This document shows positions 9,222 through 18,890 of a stretch of 64,000 nucleotides of DNA, one piece after another (the first letter of the stretch is position 1; each line of letters opens with the position of its first letter). The DNA is taken from positions 620,001 to 684,000 of the forward strand of contig NZ_CP060790.1 in assembly GCF_014489595.1 (NCBI RefSeq), given 5' to 3'. The position numbers were made by a program, and so were the translations under genes. Source of the DNA: Paenacidovorax monticola. GTDB lineage: Bacteria > Pseudomonadota > Gammaproteobacteria > Burkholderiales > Burkholderiaceae_C. The notes beneath the pieces are model-generated. The model did no database searches. It saw only the letters and a program-made list of their open reading frames with translations, and was not told where the DNA came from.

Positions 9222-10244
9222 ATGAAAAATCGTCGCCACTTTATCAAGTTTCCCCTGGCCGCAGCCGCTCTCGCGGGTATGGCCCTGACGGCATTGCCGG
9301 CGTTCGCCCAGCCGCTGACGCTGCTCAATGTCTCCTACGACCCGACCCGCGAGCTGTACGTGGAATACAACCAGGCCTTCGCCAAGCACTGGAAGGCCAA
9401 GACGGGCCAGGATGTGGCGATCAAGCAGTCGCACGGCGGCTCGGGCAAGCAGGCGCGCTCGATCATCGACGGCATCGACGCCGACGTGGCCACGCTGGCC
9501 CTGGGCGGTGACGTGGACGCGCTCGCGGCCCATGGCGGCCTGCTCAAGCCTGACTGGCAGAAGCGCCTGCCGCACAACTCGGCGCCCTACATCTCCACCA
9601 TCGTCTTCCTCGTGAAGAAGGGCAATCCCAAGGGCCTGAAGGACTGGGACGACCTCATCAAGCCCGGTGTGCAGGTCATCACGCCCAACCCCAAGACCAG
9701 CGGCGGTGCACGCTGGAACTACCTGGCCGCCTGGGAGTACGCCAAGCGCAAGACCGGCGGCGACGCGGGCGCGCGGGACTTCATCGGCAAGCTGTTCAAG
9801 AACGTGCCCGTGCTTGATACCGGTGCGCGCGGCTCCACCATCACCTTCGTGCAGCGCGGTGTGGGCGATGTGCTGCTGGCCTGGGAGAACGAGGCTTTCC
9901 TCGCGCTCAAGGAGTTCGGCCCCGATAAGTTCGAGATCGTCGTGCCCTCGCTCTCCATCCTGGCCGAGCCCAGCGTGGCCGTGGTGGACAAGGTGGTCGA
10001 CAAGAAGGGCACGCGCGCCGTGGCCGAGGAATACCTGAAGTACCTGTACTCCGACGAGGGCCAGGACATCGCCGGCAGGAACTTCTACCGCCCCACGGGC
10101 GAGAAGGCCAAGGCCAAGTACGACAAGCAGTTCCCCAAGCTCACGCTCGTGACCATCGACCAGGCGTTCGGCGGTTGGGCCAAGGCCGACAAGGACCACT
10201 TTGCCGACGGCGCGAGCTTCGACCAGATCTACACCAAGAAGTAA
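9222..10244 (+). CDS. sbp: Sulfate ABC transporter substrate-binding protein (Sbp/CysP-like)
   Basis: Periplasmic protein of the sulfate/thiosulfate-binding family, 340 aa, with a Sec signal ending near LPAFAQP. Family motifs are clear: [13 protein letters not shown] just after the signal, [29 protein letters not shown] segment ([13 protein letters not shown]), [17 protein letters not shown] and the FGGW segment near the C-terminus. The usual partners cysT, cysW and cysA do not follow; ssuE does, 33 bases later. It therefore probably supplies a transporter encoded elsewhere, or was recruited to the sulfonate operon. Confidence 0.9.
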   Translation: MKNRRHFIKFPLAAAALAGMALTALPAFAQPLTLLNVSYDPTRELYVEYNQAFAKHWKAKTGQDVAIKQSHGGSGKQARSIIDGIDADVATLALGGDVDALAAHGGLLKPDWQKRLPHNSAPYISTIVFLVKKGNPKGLKDWDDLIKPGVQVITPNPKTSGGARWNYLAAWEYAKRKTGGDAGARDFIGKLFKNVPVLDTGARGSTITFVQRGVGDVLLAWENEAFLALKEFGPDKFEIVVPSLSILAEPSVAVVDKVVDKKGTRAVAEEYLKYLYSDEGQDIAGRNFYRPTGEKAKAKYDKQFPKLTLVTIDQAFGGWAKADKDHFADGASFDQIYTKK

Positions 10245-10277
10245 GCCCGCTTCTTCCCACCAAGGCCGGAGTTCCCC

Positions 10278-10868
10278 ATGTCCGTACTGCTGATTGCCGG
10301 AAGCCCCTCGGAGCGCTCGCGCTCGGCGGCATTGCTCGACGCCGTGTCGCTGCGGCTCGTGGCGCGCGGGGCCCTGGTCGAGCGCCTGCACATCCGTGAC
10401 CTGAACCCCCAGGCGCTGCTGCTGGCCGACGCGGCCCACCGCACCATCGCCCATGCGGTGGAGCAGGTGGCCGACGCCGACGTGCTGGTCGTTTCCACGC
10501 CCGTGTACAAGGCCGCCTACAGCGGCGTGCTCAAGGTCTTCCTCGACCTGCTGCCGCAGACTGCCCTCAAGGGCAAGACCGTGCTGCCCCTGGCCACGGG
10601 CGGCAGCCCGCACCACATGCTGGCGCTCGACTACGCGCTGCGGCCCGTGCTGCAGTCGCTGGGCGCCAAGCACATCCTGCCGGGCATCTATGCCACCGAT
10701 ATGCAGGTGACCGTCACGCCCGAGGGCGCCTACGAGGTGGCCGGCGACGTGGGGGCGCGCATCGACGACGCCGTGAACCTGCTCATCACCGAAACCCTGC
10801 GGCCGCCTGCCGCGCAGTCGGGCCGCTTCGCGCCCGTGCCGTTCTCGCAAGTGCGATGTAGCGTCTGA
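10278..10868 (+). CDS. ssuE: NADPH-dependent FMN reductase SsuE
   Basis: Supplies reduced FMN to the monooxygenase SsuD. The 196-aa flavodoxin-fold protein starts with the phosphate-binding loop GSPSERSRS (residues 8-16) and contains STPVYKAAYSGVLKVFLD and PLATGGSPHHMLALDYALRP, both typical of the SsuE/MsuE family. It is preceded by a clear ribosome site and is followed after 135 bases by a small membrane protein gene. No cofactor-binding residue seems to be missing. Confidence 0.92.
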   Translation: MSVLLIAGSPSERSRSAALLDAVSLRLVARGALVERLHIRDLNPQALLLADAAHRTIAHAVEQVADADVLVVSTPVYKAAYSGVLKVFLDLLPQTALKGKTVLPLATGGSPHHMLALDYALRPVLQSLGAKHILPGIYATDMQVTVTPEGAYEVAGDVGARIDDAVNLLITETLRPPAAQSGRFAPVPFSQVRCSV

Positions 10869-11003
10869 CGCGACGGCGCCGCACGCCAGCCGGCGCCCCG
10901 CGTCCCTTCCTTCCCCACCCACCCATTCCCCTTGCCGTACCCCGCCCCGGGCGGGGGCGCGCGGGCGCCTGCCTGCGCCCCACCGAATCCACAGGAGCCC
11001 GCC

Positions 11004-11171
11004 ATGACCGATTCCGCATCCCAGCCCGACGACCGCGACCTCGCCATCCTGCCCTGGCCCACGGCCAAGGGGCTGCGCGGCGCGCTGCAGTGGCTGGGCA
11101 TCGCGCTGCTCGTGGCGCTGGCCCTGTTCGTGATCACGGGCTTTCTGCTGCTGCCCGTGGTGCCGGTGTGA
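11004..11171 (+). CDS. Small single-pass membrane protein in the ssu operon
   Basis: A 55-aa open frame with a good ribosome site (CAGGAG, seven bases ahead) between ssuE and ssuA. The N-terminal 28 residues are polar and cytosolic-looking; residues about 30-53 form one strong hydrophobic helix (LGIALLVALALFVITGFLLL). I do not recognise a family. Its position inside the operon suggests a membrane-associated accessory of sulfonate uptake or desulfonation, but this is only context. The codon use resembles its neighbours, which supports it being real. Confidence 0.6.
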   Translation: MTDSASQPDDRDLAILPWPTAKGLRGALQWLGIALLVALALFVITGFLLLPVVPV

Positions 11172-11215
11172 GCGGCGCGCTCCATTTCCCCCGACTTGCC
11201 GAAAGAACCGTTGCC

Positions 11216-12190
11216 ATGACCGAATTCGCCGCTTTCTCCTCCGTGCTTCCCCGCCGCCGCCTGCTGGCCTCGGGCCTGGGCGCCGCCGCCTGGGCCGCCA
11301 GCGGCCTGGCCTGGGCCCAGAAACCCGAGCGCGTGCTGCGCGTGGGCCACCAGAAGGGCTGGCTGTCCATCCTCAAGAACCGCGGCACGCTCGAAAAGCG
11401 CCTCACACCGTTGGGCGTGAAAGTGACCTGGACTGAATTCAACGCGGGCCCCGTGCAGCTCGAGGCGCTCAACGTGGGCTCCATCGACTTCGGCGATGTG
11501 GGCGAGGCACCGCCCATCTTCGCGCAGGCTGCGGGCGCGCCGCTGGTCTACGCGGGCGCCACGGTGCCGCGCCCCGCGCTCGAGGCCGTGCTCGTGCCCA
11601 AGGACTCGCCGATCCGCAGCGTGCGCGACCTCAAGGGCAAGCGCGTGGCCTACAACAAGGGCTCGAACGTGCAGTACTTCCTCGTGAAGCTGCTGGAAAA
11701 GAACGGCCTGGCCTATGGCGACGTGCAGTCCATTTTCCTCGCGCCGGCCGATGCGCGCGCGGCCTTCGAGAAGGGCGCGGTGGATGCCTGGATCATCTGG
11801 GACCCTTTCCTGGCCGCAGCGCAGAAGTCGCTCGACGCGCGCCTGCTCGCCGACGCCAAGGGCGTGGTGAACAACCGCGCGTACTACTTCACCTCGCGCG
11901 ACTTCGCCACGCGGAACACCGATGTGCTGCGCATCGCCATCGAGGAAATCAACGCCATCGACACCTGGGTGTCGAAGAACAAGGGCGAGGCCGCGGCCGA
12001 GCTGGCCAGCGTGCTCGGGCTCGACAAGGCGGTCACCGAGCTTTACGTGGGCCGCGCGAACTTCGGCACCGCGCCCGTCACGCGCGAGATCCTGGCCGAG
12101 CAGCAGCAGATCGCCGACACCTTCCACGCGCTCAAGCTGATTCCCAAGAAGCTCAACCTGCTGCACGCCGCCCCGGTGGATCTGCTGTAG
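11216..12190 (+). CDS. ssuA: Aliphatic sulfonate ABC transporter substrate-binding protein, copy 1
   Basis: Periplasmic binding protein, 324 aa, of the SsuA/NMT1-like family. The N-terminus carries an arginine-rich signal (PRRRLLASGLGAAAWAAS) cut near WAQ. Core motifs are RVGHQKGW, GSIDFGDVGEAPPIFAQAAG, LKGKRVAYNKGSNVQYFLVK and DAWIIWDPF, the last two typical of sulfonate binders. A second paralogue follows directly after 25 bases. The retained signal and intact fold indicate an active protein that delivers alkanesulfonates to SsuBC. Confidence 0.9.
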   Translation: MTEFAAFSSVLPRRRLLASGLGAAAWAASGLAWAQKPERVLRVGHQKGWLSILKNRGTLEKRLTPLGVKVTWTEFNAGPVQLEALNVGSIDFGDVGEAPPIFAQAAGAPLVYAGATVPRPALEAVLVPKDSPIRSVRDLKGKRVAYNKGSNVQYFLVKLLEKNGLAYGDVQSIFLAPADARAAFEKGAVDAWIIWDPFLAAAQKSLDARLLADAKGVVNNRAYYFTSRDFATRNTDVLRIAIEEINAIDTWVSKNKGEAAAELASVLGLDKAVTELYVGRANFGTAPVTREILAEQQQIADTFHALKLIPKKLNLLHAAPVDLL

Positions 12191-12215
12191 GTCCCAACCG
12201 TTCAGGAGCATTCCC

Positions 12216-13232
12216 ATGGCATACCACCACCTGAGCCCCGAGCGCCGCCAGATCCTGCGGGTGCTGGGCACCACGGCCTTCAGCTGGAGCCTGGCGGGCC
12301 GGTACGCCCGCGCGCAGGGCGCTGCGCCCGTGCCGGGCCCCGAGCAACTGCGCATCGGCTACCAGAAGTCCGCCGTCAACCTCGTCATCCTCAAGCAGCA
12401 GGGCGTGCTCGAAAGGCGCTTTCCGGGCGCGAAGATCCAGTGGCTGGAGTTCCCCGCCGGGCCTCAACTGCTCGAAGCGCTGTCCGTGGGCAGCCTCGAC
12501 TTCGGCCTCACGGGCGACTCGCCGCCCGTGTTCGCGCAGGCGGCAGGCAAGGACCTGCTCTACGTGGGCGCCGAGCCGCCCAAGCCCGACAGCTCGGCCA
12601 TCCTCGTGCTGGCCGATTCGCCGCTGCAGCGCCTGGCTGACCTCAAGGGCAAGCGCATCGCGCTGCAAAAGGGCTCGAGCGCGCACTACCTGCTGGTGCG
12701 CGCACTCGACAAGGCGGGCCTGGCCTGGGCTGACATCCAGCCCGTGTACCTGGCGCCCGCCGATGCGCGCGCGGCGTTCGAGCGCAAGAGCGTGGACGCC
12801 TGGGCGATCTGGGACCCGTTCTACGCCGCCACCGAACTGACCATCCAGCCGCGCGTGCTGGCCACGGGGCGCGACCTGTCGGGCAACAACTCGTTCTACC
12901 TTGCCGCGCGCCCCTTCGTGGACAAGCACCCGCAGGCGCTGGCCGTGCTGTTCGACGAGCTCACGCGCGCCGACCAGTTCGCGCAGGACGCGCGCAAGGA
13001 CGCGATCAAGCTCATCGCCAGCTTCAGCGGGCTGGATGCGGGTGTGGTGAGCCTGTTCATCCAGCGCCGCCCGCGCTCGCCCGTGGGACTGCTGAACCCC
13101 CGCACCGTGGCCGACCAGCAGCGCGTGGCCGACGCGTTCTTCAAGCTCGGCCTGATCCCCAGGCCCGTTACGGTGGCCGACATCGTCTGGGCCCCCAAGG
13201 CCGCCGAATTCGCCCGCCTGGCGCGCACCTGA
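12216..13232 (+). CDS. Aliphatic sulfonate ABC transporter substrate-binding protein, copy 2
   Basis: A 338-aa paralogue of the preceding protein with the same motif order ([70 protein letters not shown]). The sequences have diverged clearly, so this is an old duplication. The signal region contains [19 protein letters not shown]. Two binding proteins feeding one SsuBC pair would widen the range of sulfonates taken up; that is inference. Spacing to ssuD is 43 bases. Confidence 0.88.
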   Translation: MAYHHLSPERRQILRVLGTTAFSWSLAGRYARAQGAAPVPGPEQLRIGYQKSAVNLVILKQQGVLERRFPGAKIQWLEFPAGPQLLEALSVGSLDFGLTGDSPPVFAQAAGKDLLYVGAEPPKPDSSAILVLADSPLQRLADLKGKRIALQKGSSAHYLLVRALDKAGLAWADIQPVYLAPADARAAFERKSVDAWAIWDPFYAATELTIQPRVLATGRDLSGNNSFYLAARPFVDKHPQALAVLFDELTRADQFAQDARKDAIKLIASFSGLDAGVVSLFIQRRPRSPVGLLNPRTVADQQRVADAFFKLGLIPRPVTVADIVWAPKAAEFARLART

Positions 13233-13275
13233 GCGCCCGGGCCGCTACCCCTTCAAGACAGAGGAGATCCGTTCC

Positions 13276-14523
13276 ATGCAAGTTTTCTGGTTCATTCCCA
13301 CGCACGGCGACAGCCGCTACCTTGGCACCTCCGAGGGCGCGCGCCAGCTCAGCCACGACTACGTCAAGCAGGTCGCCATCGCGGCCGACAGCCTGGGCTA
13401 CGAGGGGGTGCTGATCCCCACGGGCCGCTCGTGCGAAGACCCCTGGGTCGTCGCCTCCAGCCTGATCGCGGTGACCCAGCGGCTCAAGTTCCTCGTGGCC
13501 GTGCGCCCCGGTCTGCACCAGCCCAGCCTGGCCGCACGCATGGCGGCTTCGTTCGACCGGCTCTCGGGCGGGCGGCTGCTCATCAACCTCGTGACGGGCG
13601 GCGACCAGGCCGAGCTGGAGGGCGACGGCGTGTTCCTCGACCACGCCACGCGCTATGAACAGTCGGCCGAGTTCATCCGCATCTGGCGTGAGATCCTGGC
13701 ACGCAGCCACGAGGGCCAGGGCTTCGACTACGAAGGCCAGCACCTGCGAGTCAAGGGTTCCAAGCTGCTGTTTCCGCCCGTGCAGCGGCCCCATCCGCCC
13801 GTGTACTTCGGCGGCTCGTCGCCGGCCGCGCACGAGCTGGCGGCGGAGCAGGTGGACGCCTACCTGACCTGGGGCGAGCCTCCGGCCGAGGTGGCGCGCA
13901 AGATCGCCGACGTGCGCGAGAAAGCCGCGCGCCACGGCCGCACGGTGCGTTTCGGCATCCGCCTGCATGTGATCGTGCGCGAGACCGACGCCGAGGCCTG
14001 GGCTGCGGCCGACAGCCTCATCAGCCGCCTGAAGGACGAGACCGTGGTGCAGGCCCAGGCCGCCTTTGCGCGCATGGACTCCGAGGGCCAGCGCCGCATG
14101 GCCGCGCTGCATGAGCGGGCGAGAAGCAAGGCCCCCACGCTCGGCACTGGCGTGTCCTCGCTGCCCCCCGAGGGGGCTCAATCGCCTAGGGGCGGCCCGT
14201 CGGCGATTGGGCGCAGCCGCCAGGACCTGGAGATCAGCCCCAACCTGTGGGCCGGCGTGGGCCTGGTGCGCGGCGGCGCAGGCACGGCGCTGGTGGGCGA
14301 CCCGTACACGGTGGCCGAGCGCATCCGCGAGTACGCCGGCCTGGGGATCGACACCTTCGTGCTCTCGGGCTACCCGCACCTCGAAGAGGCCTACCGCTTC
14401 GCGGAGCTGGTGTTCCCGCTGCTGCCACTGGACGTGCGCGAGAAGCTCGCGGGCGGCACCCTGGGCGGGCCCTTCGGCGAGGCCGTGGCCCACCAGTTCG
14501 TGCCGCGAGCGGCGCAAAGCTGA
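13276..14523 (+). CDS. ssuD: FMNH2-dependent alkanesulfonate monooxygenase SsuD (with internal insertion)
   Basis: Splits C1-C10 alkanesulfonates to aldehyde and sulfite using FMNH2 from SsuE. The 415-aa bacterial-luciferase-like TIM barrel begins [17 protein letters not shown] and has [34 protein letters not shown] and the C-terminal [21 protein letters not shown]. coli SsuD is 381 aa. The excess is one block between AALH and LEISPNLW, about 31 residues longer than normal, encoded by a palindromic repeat-like sequence at about 14123-14220. The frame is kept, so the enzyme may still work if the loop is tolerated. Confidence 0.92.
   Translation: MQVFWFIPTHGDSRYLGTSEGARQLSHDYVKQVAIAADSLGYEGVLIPTGRSCEDPWVVASSLIAVTQRLKFLVAVRPGLHQPSLAARMAASFDRLSGGRLLINLVTGGDQAELEGDGVFLDHATRYEQSAEFIRIWREILARSHEGQGFDYEGQHLRVKGSKLLFPPVQRPHPPVYFGGSSPAAHELAAEQVDAYLTWGEPPAEVARKIADVREKAARHGRTVRFGIRLHVIVRETDAEAWAAADSLISRLKDETVVQAQAAFARMDSEGQRRMAALHERARSKAPTLGTGVSSLPPEGAQSPRGGPSAIGRSRQDLEISPNLWAGVGLVRGGAGTALVGDPYTVAERIREYAGLGIDTFVLSGYPHLEEAYRFAELVFPLLPLDVREKLAGGTLGGPFGEAVAHQFVPRAAQS
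14123..14220 (+). repeat. REP-like palindromic element inserted inside ssuD
   Basis: GC-rich stretch with two hairpins: CCCCC-CGA-GGGGG at about 14164-14176, and the inverted repeat CAATCGCC/GGCGATTG with a 15-base loop at about 14179-14209. It encodes low-complexity residues ([20 protein letters not shown]) absent from other SsuD proteins. Its first part (GCACTGGCGTGTCC) resembles the intergenic repeats at 44749 and 47529. The net addition is close to 93 bases, a multiple of three. Exact ends cannot be set without an intact homologue. Confidence 0.6.
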
Positions 14524-14534
14524 AGGGGGCAGGC

Positions 14535-15398
14535 ATGAACCAAGCGGTGCAAGAACTCTCCGTGGGCCTCGCCCCCAACGAACCTGACACGCCCTCGGCG
14601 GGCCGCCTGCAGCGCGCGTTGCTGCGCGGGGCCGAGGCCCTGGGACGGCGCCTGCTGCCGTGGGCCGTTCCCGTCACGCTCATCGTGCTGTGGCAGCTCG
14701 CCTCGTCCCTGGGCTGGCTGTCCACGCGCGTGCTGCCCGCGCCGCTCGAAGTGGTGCGGGCCGCCTGGGCGCTGGCCGAATCGGGCGAGCTGTGGACCCA
14801 TGTGAAGGTGAGCGCGGTCCGCGCGCTCACCGGGCTGGCCATCGGCGGCGGGCTGGGGCTGCTGCTGGGCCTGCTCACGGGCTCGCTGCGCATCGCCGAG
14901 ACGCTGCTCGACTCCATCGTGCAGATGGTGCGCAACATCCCGGCGCTCGCGCTGATCCCGCTCGTGATCCTGTGGTTCGGCATCGACGAGTCGGCCAAGT
15001 TGTTCCTCATCAGCGTGTCGGTGTTCTTCCCGATCTACCTCAACACCTTCCACGGCATCCGCAACGTGGACCCGGGCCTGATCGAGATGGGGCGCACCTA
15101 CGGCCTCACGCGCTGGCAGCTCTACCGCCAGGTGATCCTGCCGGGCGCGCTGTCGTCCATCCTCGTGGGGCTGCGCTTCTCGCTGGGCCTGATGTGGGTG
15201 ATCCTCATCGTGGCCGAGACCATCTCGGCCCAGGCCGGCATCGGCTACCTCACGATGAACGCGCGCGAATTCCTGCAGACCGACGTGGTGCTCGTAGGCA
15301 TCCTGCTCTATGCGCTGCTGGGCAAACTGGCCGATGTGTTCGCCAAGGCGCTGGAGCGCTACTGGCTGCGCTGGCATCCCGGCTACCAATCCGCTTGA
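14535..15398 (+). CDS. ssuC: Aliphatic sulfonate ABC transporter permease SsuC
   Basis: Inner-membrane permease, 287 aa, of the BPD-transport type with about six hydrophobic helices after a hydrophilic N-terminal 35 residues. The ABC-coupling (EAA) loop reads [23 protein letters not shown] (split here for length: [17 protein letters not shown]), and [14 protein letters not shown] is typical near the first periplasmic loop. It sits 11 bases after ssuD and 13 before ssuB, and pairs with them for sulfonate import. Confidence 0.92.
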   Translation: MNQAVQELSVGLAPNEPDTPSAGRLQRALLRGAEALGRRLLPWAVPVTLIVLWQLASSLGWLSTRVLPAPLEVVRAAWALAESGELWTHVKVSAVRALTGLAIGGGLGLLLGLLTGSLRIAETLLDSIVQMVRNIPALALIPLVILWFGIDESAKLFLISVSVFFPIYLNTFHGIRNVDPGLIEMGRTYGLTRWQLYRQVILPGALSSILVGLRFSLGLMWVILIVAETISAQAGIGYLTMNAREFLQTDVVLVGILLYALLGKLADVFAKALERYWLRWHPGYQSA

Positions 15399-15411
15399 AA
15401 GGCATTCCGGC

Positions 15412-16224
15412 ATGACCGAATCCCCATCCAAGACGCCTGCGGGCGGTGTGCGCCTGGAGATCCAGGGCCTGACCAAGCGCTATGGCGCGCGCACCGTGCT
15501 GCAGAGCGCCCATCTCACCATCGAGCCCGGCCAGTTCGTCGCCATCGTGGGCCGCAGCGGCTGCGGCAAGAGCACGCTGCTGCGCCTGGTGGCGGGCCTG
15601 GAGGACGCGAGCGGCGGCCGGGTGCTGGCCGACGGTGCGCCCGTGGCAGGCCTGTCGGCGCACACGCGCATCATGTTCCAGGATGCGCGCCTGCTGCCCT
15701 GGCGCCGAGTGCTGGGCAACGTGACGCTGGGCCTGCCGCCCGGGCAGCAGGCGCGCGGCAGCGAGGTGCTGGCCCAGGTGGGGTTGGCCGAGCGTGCCCA
15801 GGAATGGCCCGCGCGCCTGTCGGGCGGCCAGCGCCAGCGCGTGGCCCTGGCGCGCGCCCTGGTGCACCAGCCGCGCCTGCTGCTGCTCGACGAGCCGCTG
15901 GGCGCTCTTGACGCGCTCACGCGCATCGAGATGCACCGCCTCATCGAAGGCCTGTGGCGGCGCCACGGCTTCACGGCGCTGCTCGTCACGCACGACGTGC
16001 AGGAGGCGGTGGCGCTGGCCGACCGCGTGGTGCTCATCGAGGACGGGCAGATCGCGCTGGACGAAACCATTGCGCTGGCGCGCCCGCGCTCGCATGGCGA
16101 CCCGGCCTTCGCCGCGCTCGAAAAGCGCATCCTCGACCGCGTGCTGCAGCGCCCCGGCGCCGCCGAACCCCTGGACCCGCGCTGGCCTGGCGTGCCCGCC
16201 CACGGCCTGCGCTGGGCCATCTGA
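15412..16224 (+). CDS. ssuB: Aliphatic sulfonate ABC transporter ATP-binding protein SsuB
   Basis: Cytoplasmic ATPase of the sulfonate importer, 270 aa. Walker [10 protein letters not shown] starts at residue 47, the Q-loop is [10 protein letters not shown], the signature is [15 protein letters not shown], Walker B is [12 protein letters not shown] and the switch histidine is in LLVTHD. The DARLLPW segment is typical of the SsuB/TauB/NrtD group. All catalytic motifs are present. A TOBE/Mop gene follows after 41 bases. Confidence 0.93.
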   Translation: MTESPSKTPAGGVRLEIQGLTKRYGARTVLQSAHLTIEPGQFVAIVGRSGCGKSTLLRLVAGLEDASGGRVLADGAPVAGLSAHTRIMFQDARLLPWRRVLGNVTLGLPPGQQARGSEVLAQVGLAERAQEWPARLSGGQRQRVALARALVHQPRLLLLDEPLGALDALTRIEMHRLIEGLWRRHGFTALLVTHDVQEAVALADRVVLIEDGQIALDETIALARPRSHGDPAFAALEKRILDRVLQRPGAAEPLDPRWPGVPAHGLRWAI

Positions 16225-16265
16225 TTTTTCGCTTTCCATTCCACGGACTTTCAAGGAGAAAACCC

Positions 16266-16481
16266 ATGTCCATCCAAGCCATCAACGTGCGCAACCAGTT
16301 CAAGGGCAAGGTGCGCGAGATCATCCGCGGCGACGTCGTTTCCGAGGTCGACGTGGAGACGCCCTGGGGCATCGTCACTTCGGTCATCACCACGCGCTCG
16401 GTGGACGACCTGGGCCTCACCGTGGGCTCCGACGTGGTGGCCCTCGTCAAGTCCACCGAGGTTTCCATCGCGAAGCTGTGA
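16266..16481 (+). CDS. Molbindin-like TOBE domain protein (Mop)
   Basis: A 71-aa protein consisting of one TOBE/Mop domain: MSIQAINVRNQFKGKVREII, then VDVETPWGIVTSVITTRSV and SDVVALVKSTEVSIAKL. Molbindins bind molybdate, and similar small proteins often end ssu operons in betaproteobacteria, where the ligand is unproven (molybdate, tungstate or sulfate-like oxyanions). A strong ribosome site (AAGGAG) precedes it. Confidence 0.88.
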   Translation: MSIQAINVRNQFKGKVREIIRGDVVSEVDVETPWGIVTSVITTRSVDDLGLTVGSDVVALVKSTEVSIAKL

Positions 16482-16547
16482 TCGGCGCAACACAGGGGGC
16501 AGTGATGCATGGCAAGCGTGCACACTGTGGGCAAAGGAGTGATCACC

Positions 16548-17869
16548 ATGCTTCCCATGCCCCGTTTCACCATGCAGGTGTGTGCCGCCCTGACCCTGGG
16601 TCTCTCGGCCGCCGCGATGGCGGCCGACCCGCTGCCCGACGCGGCCGCGAGCGACCCCGCCCGGCTTGGCTGGATGGTGGGGGCGCCTCCGCCGCCTGAG
16701 CGGCAATTGCGCTTCGACGACGGCAGTTATTTCCGCTTTCCGGCCCTGCGCTGGAGCGTTGCGCATTTCCGCGAACTCATGCCCACCGTCAATGTCTCGC
16801 GCGGCCTGGGGGCGCCCGTGCCGTTGCCGCGCGCGCTGCGCGCCGACATTGACGGTCTGCGCTTCACGCCGCTGGGTGCAAAGGAGCCGATGACCTGGGC
16901 TGATTCGCTGGCCGCCAATTACACCGACGGCATCGTGGTGCTGCACCGGGGGCGCGTGGTATACGAGCGCTACTTCGGGCCCTGACGGAGCAGGGCCAGC
17001 ACGGCGCCATGTCCATCACCAAGTCGTTCACCGGCACCCTGGGCGCCATGCTGGTGGCCGAGGGCACGCTCGACCCCTCCAGGCGCGTGGCCGACTACGT
17101 GCCTGAGCTTGCGGCGTCGGCCTTCGGCAGCGCGACCGTGCGCCAGGTGCTCGACATGACCACGGGCCTGCGGTTCAGCGAGGACTACGCCGATCCCAAC
17201 GCGGAGGTCTGGGCCCATGCCCAGGCAGGCAGCCCGCTGCCCAAACCCAAGGACTATGCCGGCCCGCGCAGCTACTACGAATACCTGCAGGCCGTGCAGC
17301 CGGAAGGCCGGCACGGCGATGCGTTCGCCTACAAGACCGTGAACTCCGACGCGCTGGGCTGGATCATCGCGCGGGCCACGAAGCGCTCTGCGGCCGAGTT
17401 GCTGTCCGAGCGCATCTGGAGCCGCCTGGGCGCCGAACAGGACGCCTACATGACGGTGGACTCCACCGGTACGCCGTTCGCGGGCGGCGGGCTCAACACG
17501 GGCCTGCGTGACCTCGCTCGCTTCGGCGAGATGCTGCGCAACGGCGGCCGCCACAACGGCCAGCAGATCGTGCCCCGCGCGGTGGTGGACGACATCCGCC
17601 GCGGCGGCGACCGCGAGGCCTTTGTCCATGCCGGCTACACGCTGCTGCAGGGCTGGAGCTATCGCAACATGTGGTGGGTCACGCATGGTGCCGATGGCGC
17701 TTTCATGGCGCGCGGCGTGCACGGCCAGCGGCTCTATGTGAACCCCGGCGCGGGCGTGGTGATTGCGCGCTACGCATCGCACCCCGTGGCGAGCAACGCG
17801 GCGAACGACCCGACCACGCTCCCCGCGTTCGACGCGCTGGCGCGCCACCTCGCAGCCGCGCGCCGCTGA
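16548..17869 (+). CDS. Secreted serine hydrolase, beta-lactamase/nylon-hydrolase family (frame broken by 1 nt)
   Basis: Class C beta-lactamase-like serine hydrolase related to 6-aminohexanoate-dimer hydrolases and esterases. After a Sec signal ending AAAMAA come VLHRGRVVYERYFG, the catalytic SxxK motif within MSITKSFTG, a YxN-like NSDALGW region and a C-terminal GGGLNTGLRDLARFGEM segment. Frame changes at the GGG at 16977-16979; one extra G joins the parts through GALTEQGQHGAMSITK and gives 440 aa. I chose the ATG at 16548 because GGAG lies nine bases ahead. It converges tail to tail with the LysR gene. The physiological substrate is unknown. Confidence 0.8.
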
Positions 17870-18799
17870 TCAGGCCGCGCCCGGAGGTACCGTCATCGCA
17901 TCGCGCTGCTGCGTGAAGCACTCGCGCACCACGCGCGCGAACAGGGCGGCGCGTGGGTTGTGCGCGCCCAGGCGCTCGGGGGTGGCCAGGACCACCGCCT
18001 GCGCCGCCAGCGGCCCGCGCAGGCGGCGGCAAGCCAGGCGCTTGCCGTCGTAGCTCCAGTCGCGCACCGGGCGCGTGGTGAGCAGCGACACGCCCAGCCC
18101 GTTGGCCACCAGCGAGCGCACCATCTCGATCGACGGCGTGGCATGCGCGATGCGCGGTGCCACGCCCGCCTGGCGGAACAGCGAGAGAAAGTACTCCCGG
18201 CTGTGCGGCAGGTCGATGAGGATGAAGGGCTCCTGCGCCAGCGCGGCCAACGACAGGCTCGCGCGCGCCGCCAGTGCGTGGCGCGCGGGCAGCAGCGCGT
18301 AGGGCACGAAGGCCGTCACCGGCTCCAGCCGCACCGGGCGCGCCAGGCCCAGGTCGTAGAGCAGGGCGGTGTCGAGCGCGCCGCGCTCCAGCATCTGCAG
18401 CAGCGCCTCGGTGTCGCCCTCGTGCACCTCGATCTCCACCCGGGGGTGGCGCTCGCGCATGCGCACCAGCATGGCGGGCAGGTGGCGCGGCGCCAGCGTG
18501 GCAAGGCAGCCCACGCGCAGCAGGCCGGCCTCCTCGTCGGTGCGCGGCCCTTCGAGCGCGCGGGCGCTCTCCAGCAGCGCGTGCGCCTCGCGGTGGCGCA
18601 TGTGGCCCGCCGCCGTCAGCTCCAGGCCGCGCGCATGGCGGCGCACGAACAGGGTCTCGCCCCACAGCACCTCCAGGTCGGCAATGGCCTTGGAGATGCT
18701 GGGCTGCGACACGCTGAGCGCCTCGGCCGCGCGCGCCGCGCCCCCGTGCCGGGCGGCGGCGGCAAAGTACTCCAACTGGCGCAGGCTGATGTTGATCAA
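17870..18799 (-). CDS. LysR family transcriptional regulator
   Basis: A 309-aa LysR-type regulator. The N-terminal winged helix reads SLRQLEYFAAAARHGGAARA with ALSVSQPSISKAIADLE as the recognition helix, followed by an effector domain (LRVGCLATLAPRHLP, later LLTTRPVRDW). The start appears to be TTG; the upstream frame is closed by TGA a few codons earlier and no ATG exists before the helix-turn-helix. It is divergent from the CaiB/BaiF and acyl-CoA dehydrogenase genes, which it probably controls. Confidence 0.88.
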   Translation of the reverse strand: MINISLRQLEYFAAAARHGGAARAAEALSVSQPSISKAIADLEVLWGETLFVRRHARGLELTAAGHMRHREAHALLESARALEGPRTDEEAGLLRVGCLATLAPRHLPAMLVRMRERHPRVEIEVHEGDTEALLQMLERGALDTALLYDLGLARPVRLEPVTAFVPYALLPARHALAARASLSLAALAQEPFILIDLPHSREYFLSLFRQAGVAPRIAHATPSIEMVRSLVANGLGVSLLTTRPVRDWSYDGKRLACRRLRGPLAAQAVVLATPERLGAHNPRAALFARVVRECFTQQRDAMTVPPGAA

Positions 18800-18890
18800 G
18801 ATGATTGATTCAAAGTATCAAGATTGAATATTTTATTTTGATGCTGGTTTGGGCAACCATGGGCACCATCGCGCACCCCAGGAGCCCCGC
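18800..18890. promoter_or_regulatory. Divergent LysR/CaiB control region
   Basis: A 91-base gap with an AT-rich core at 18800-18845. It includes TTGATCAA just inside the lysR start and two copies of ATCAAGAT about 20 bases apart. LysR proteins usually bind such a gap and act on both sides. A ribosome site (CAGGAG) precedes the CaiB gene. Confidence 0.45.

Noticed and set aside
9147..10922. 591-aa minus-strand frame
   Set aside because: Antisense of sbp and ssuE; composition is typical of shadow frames.
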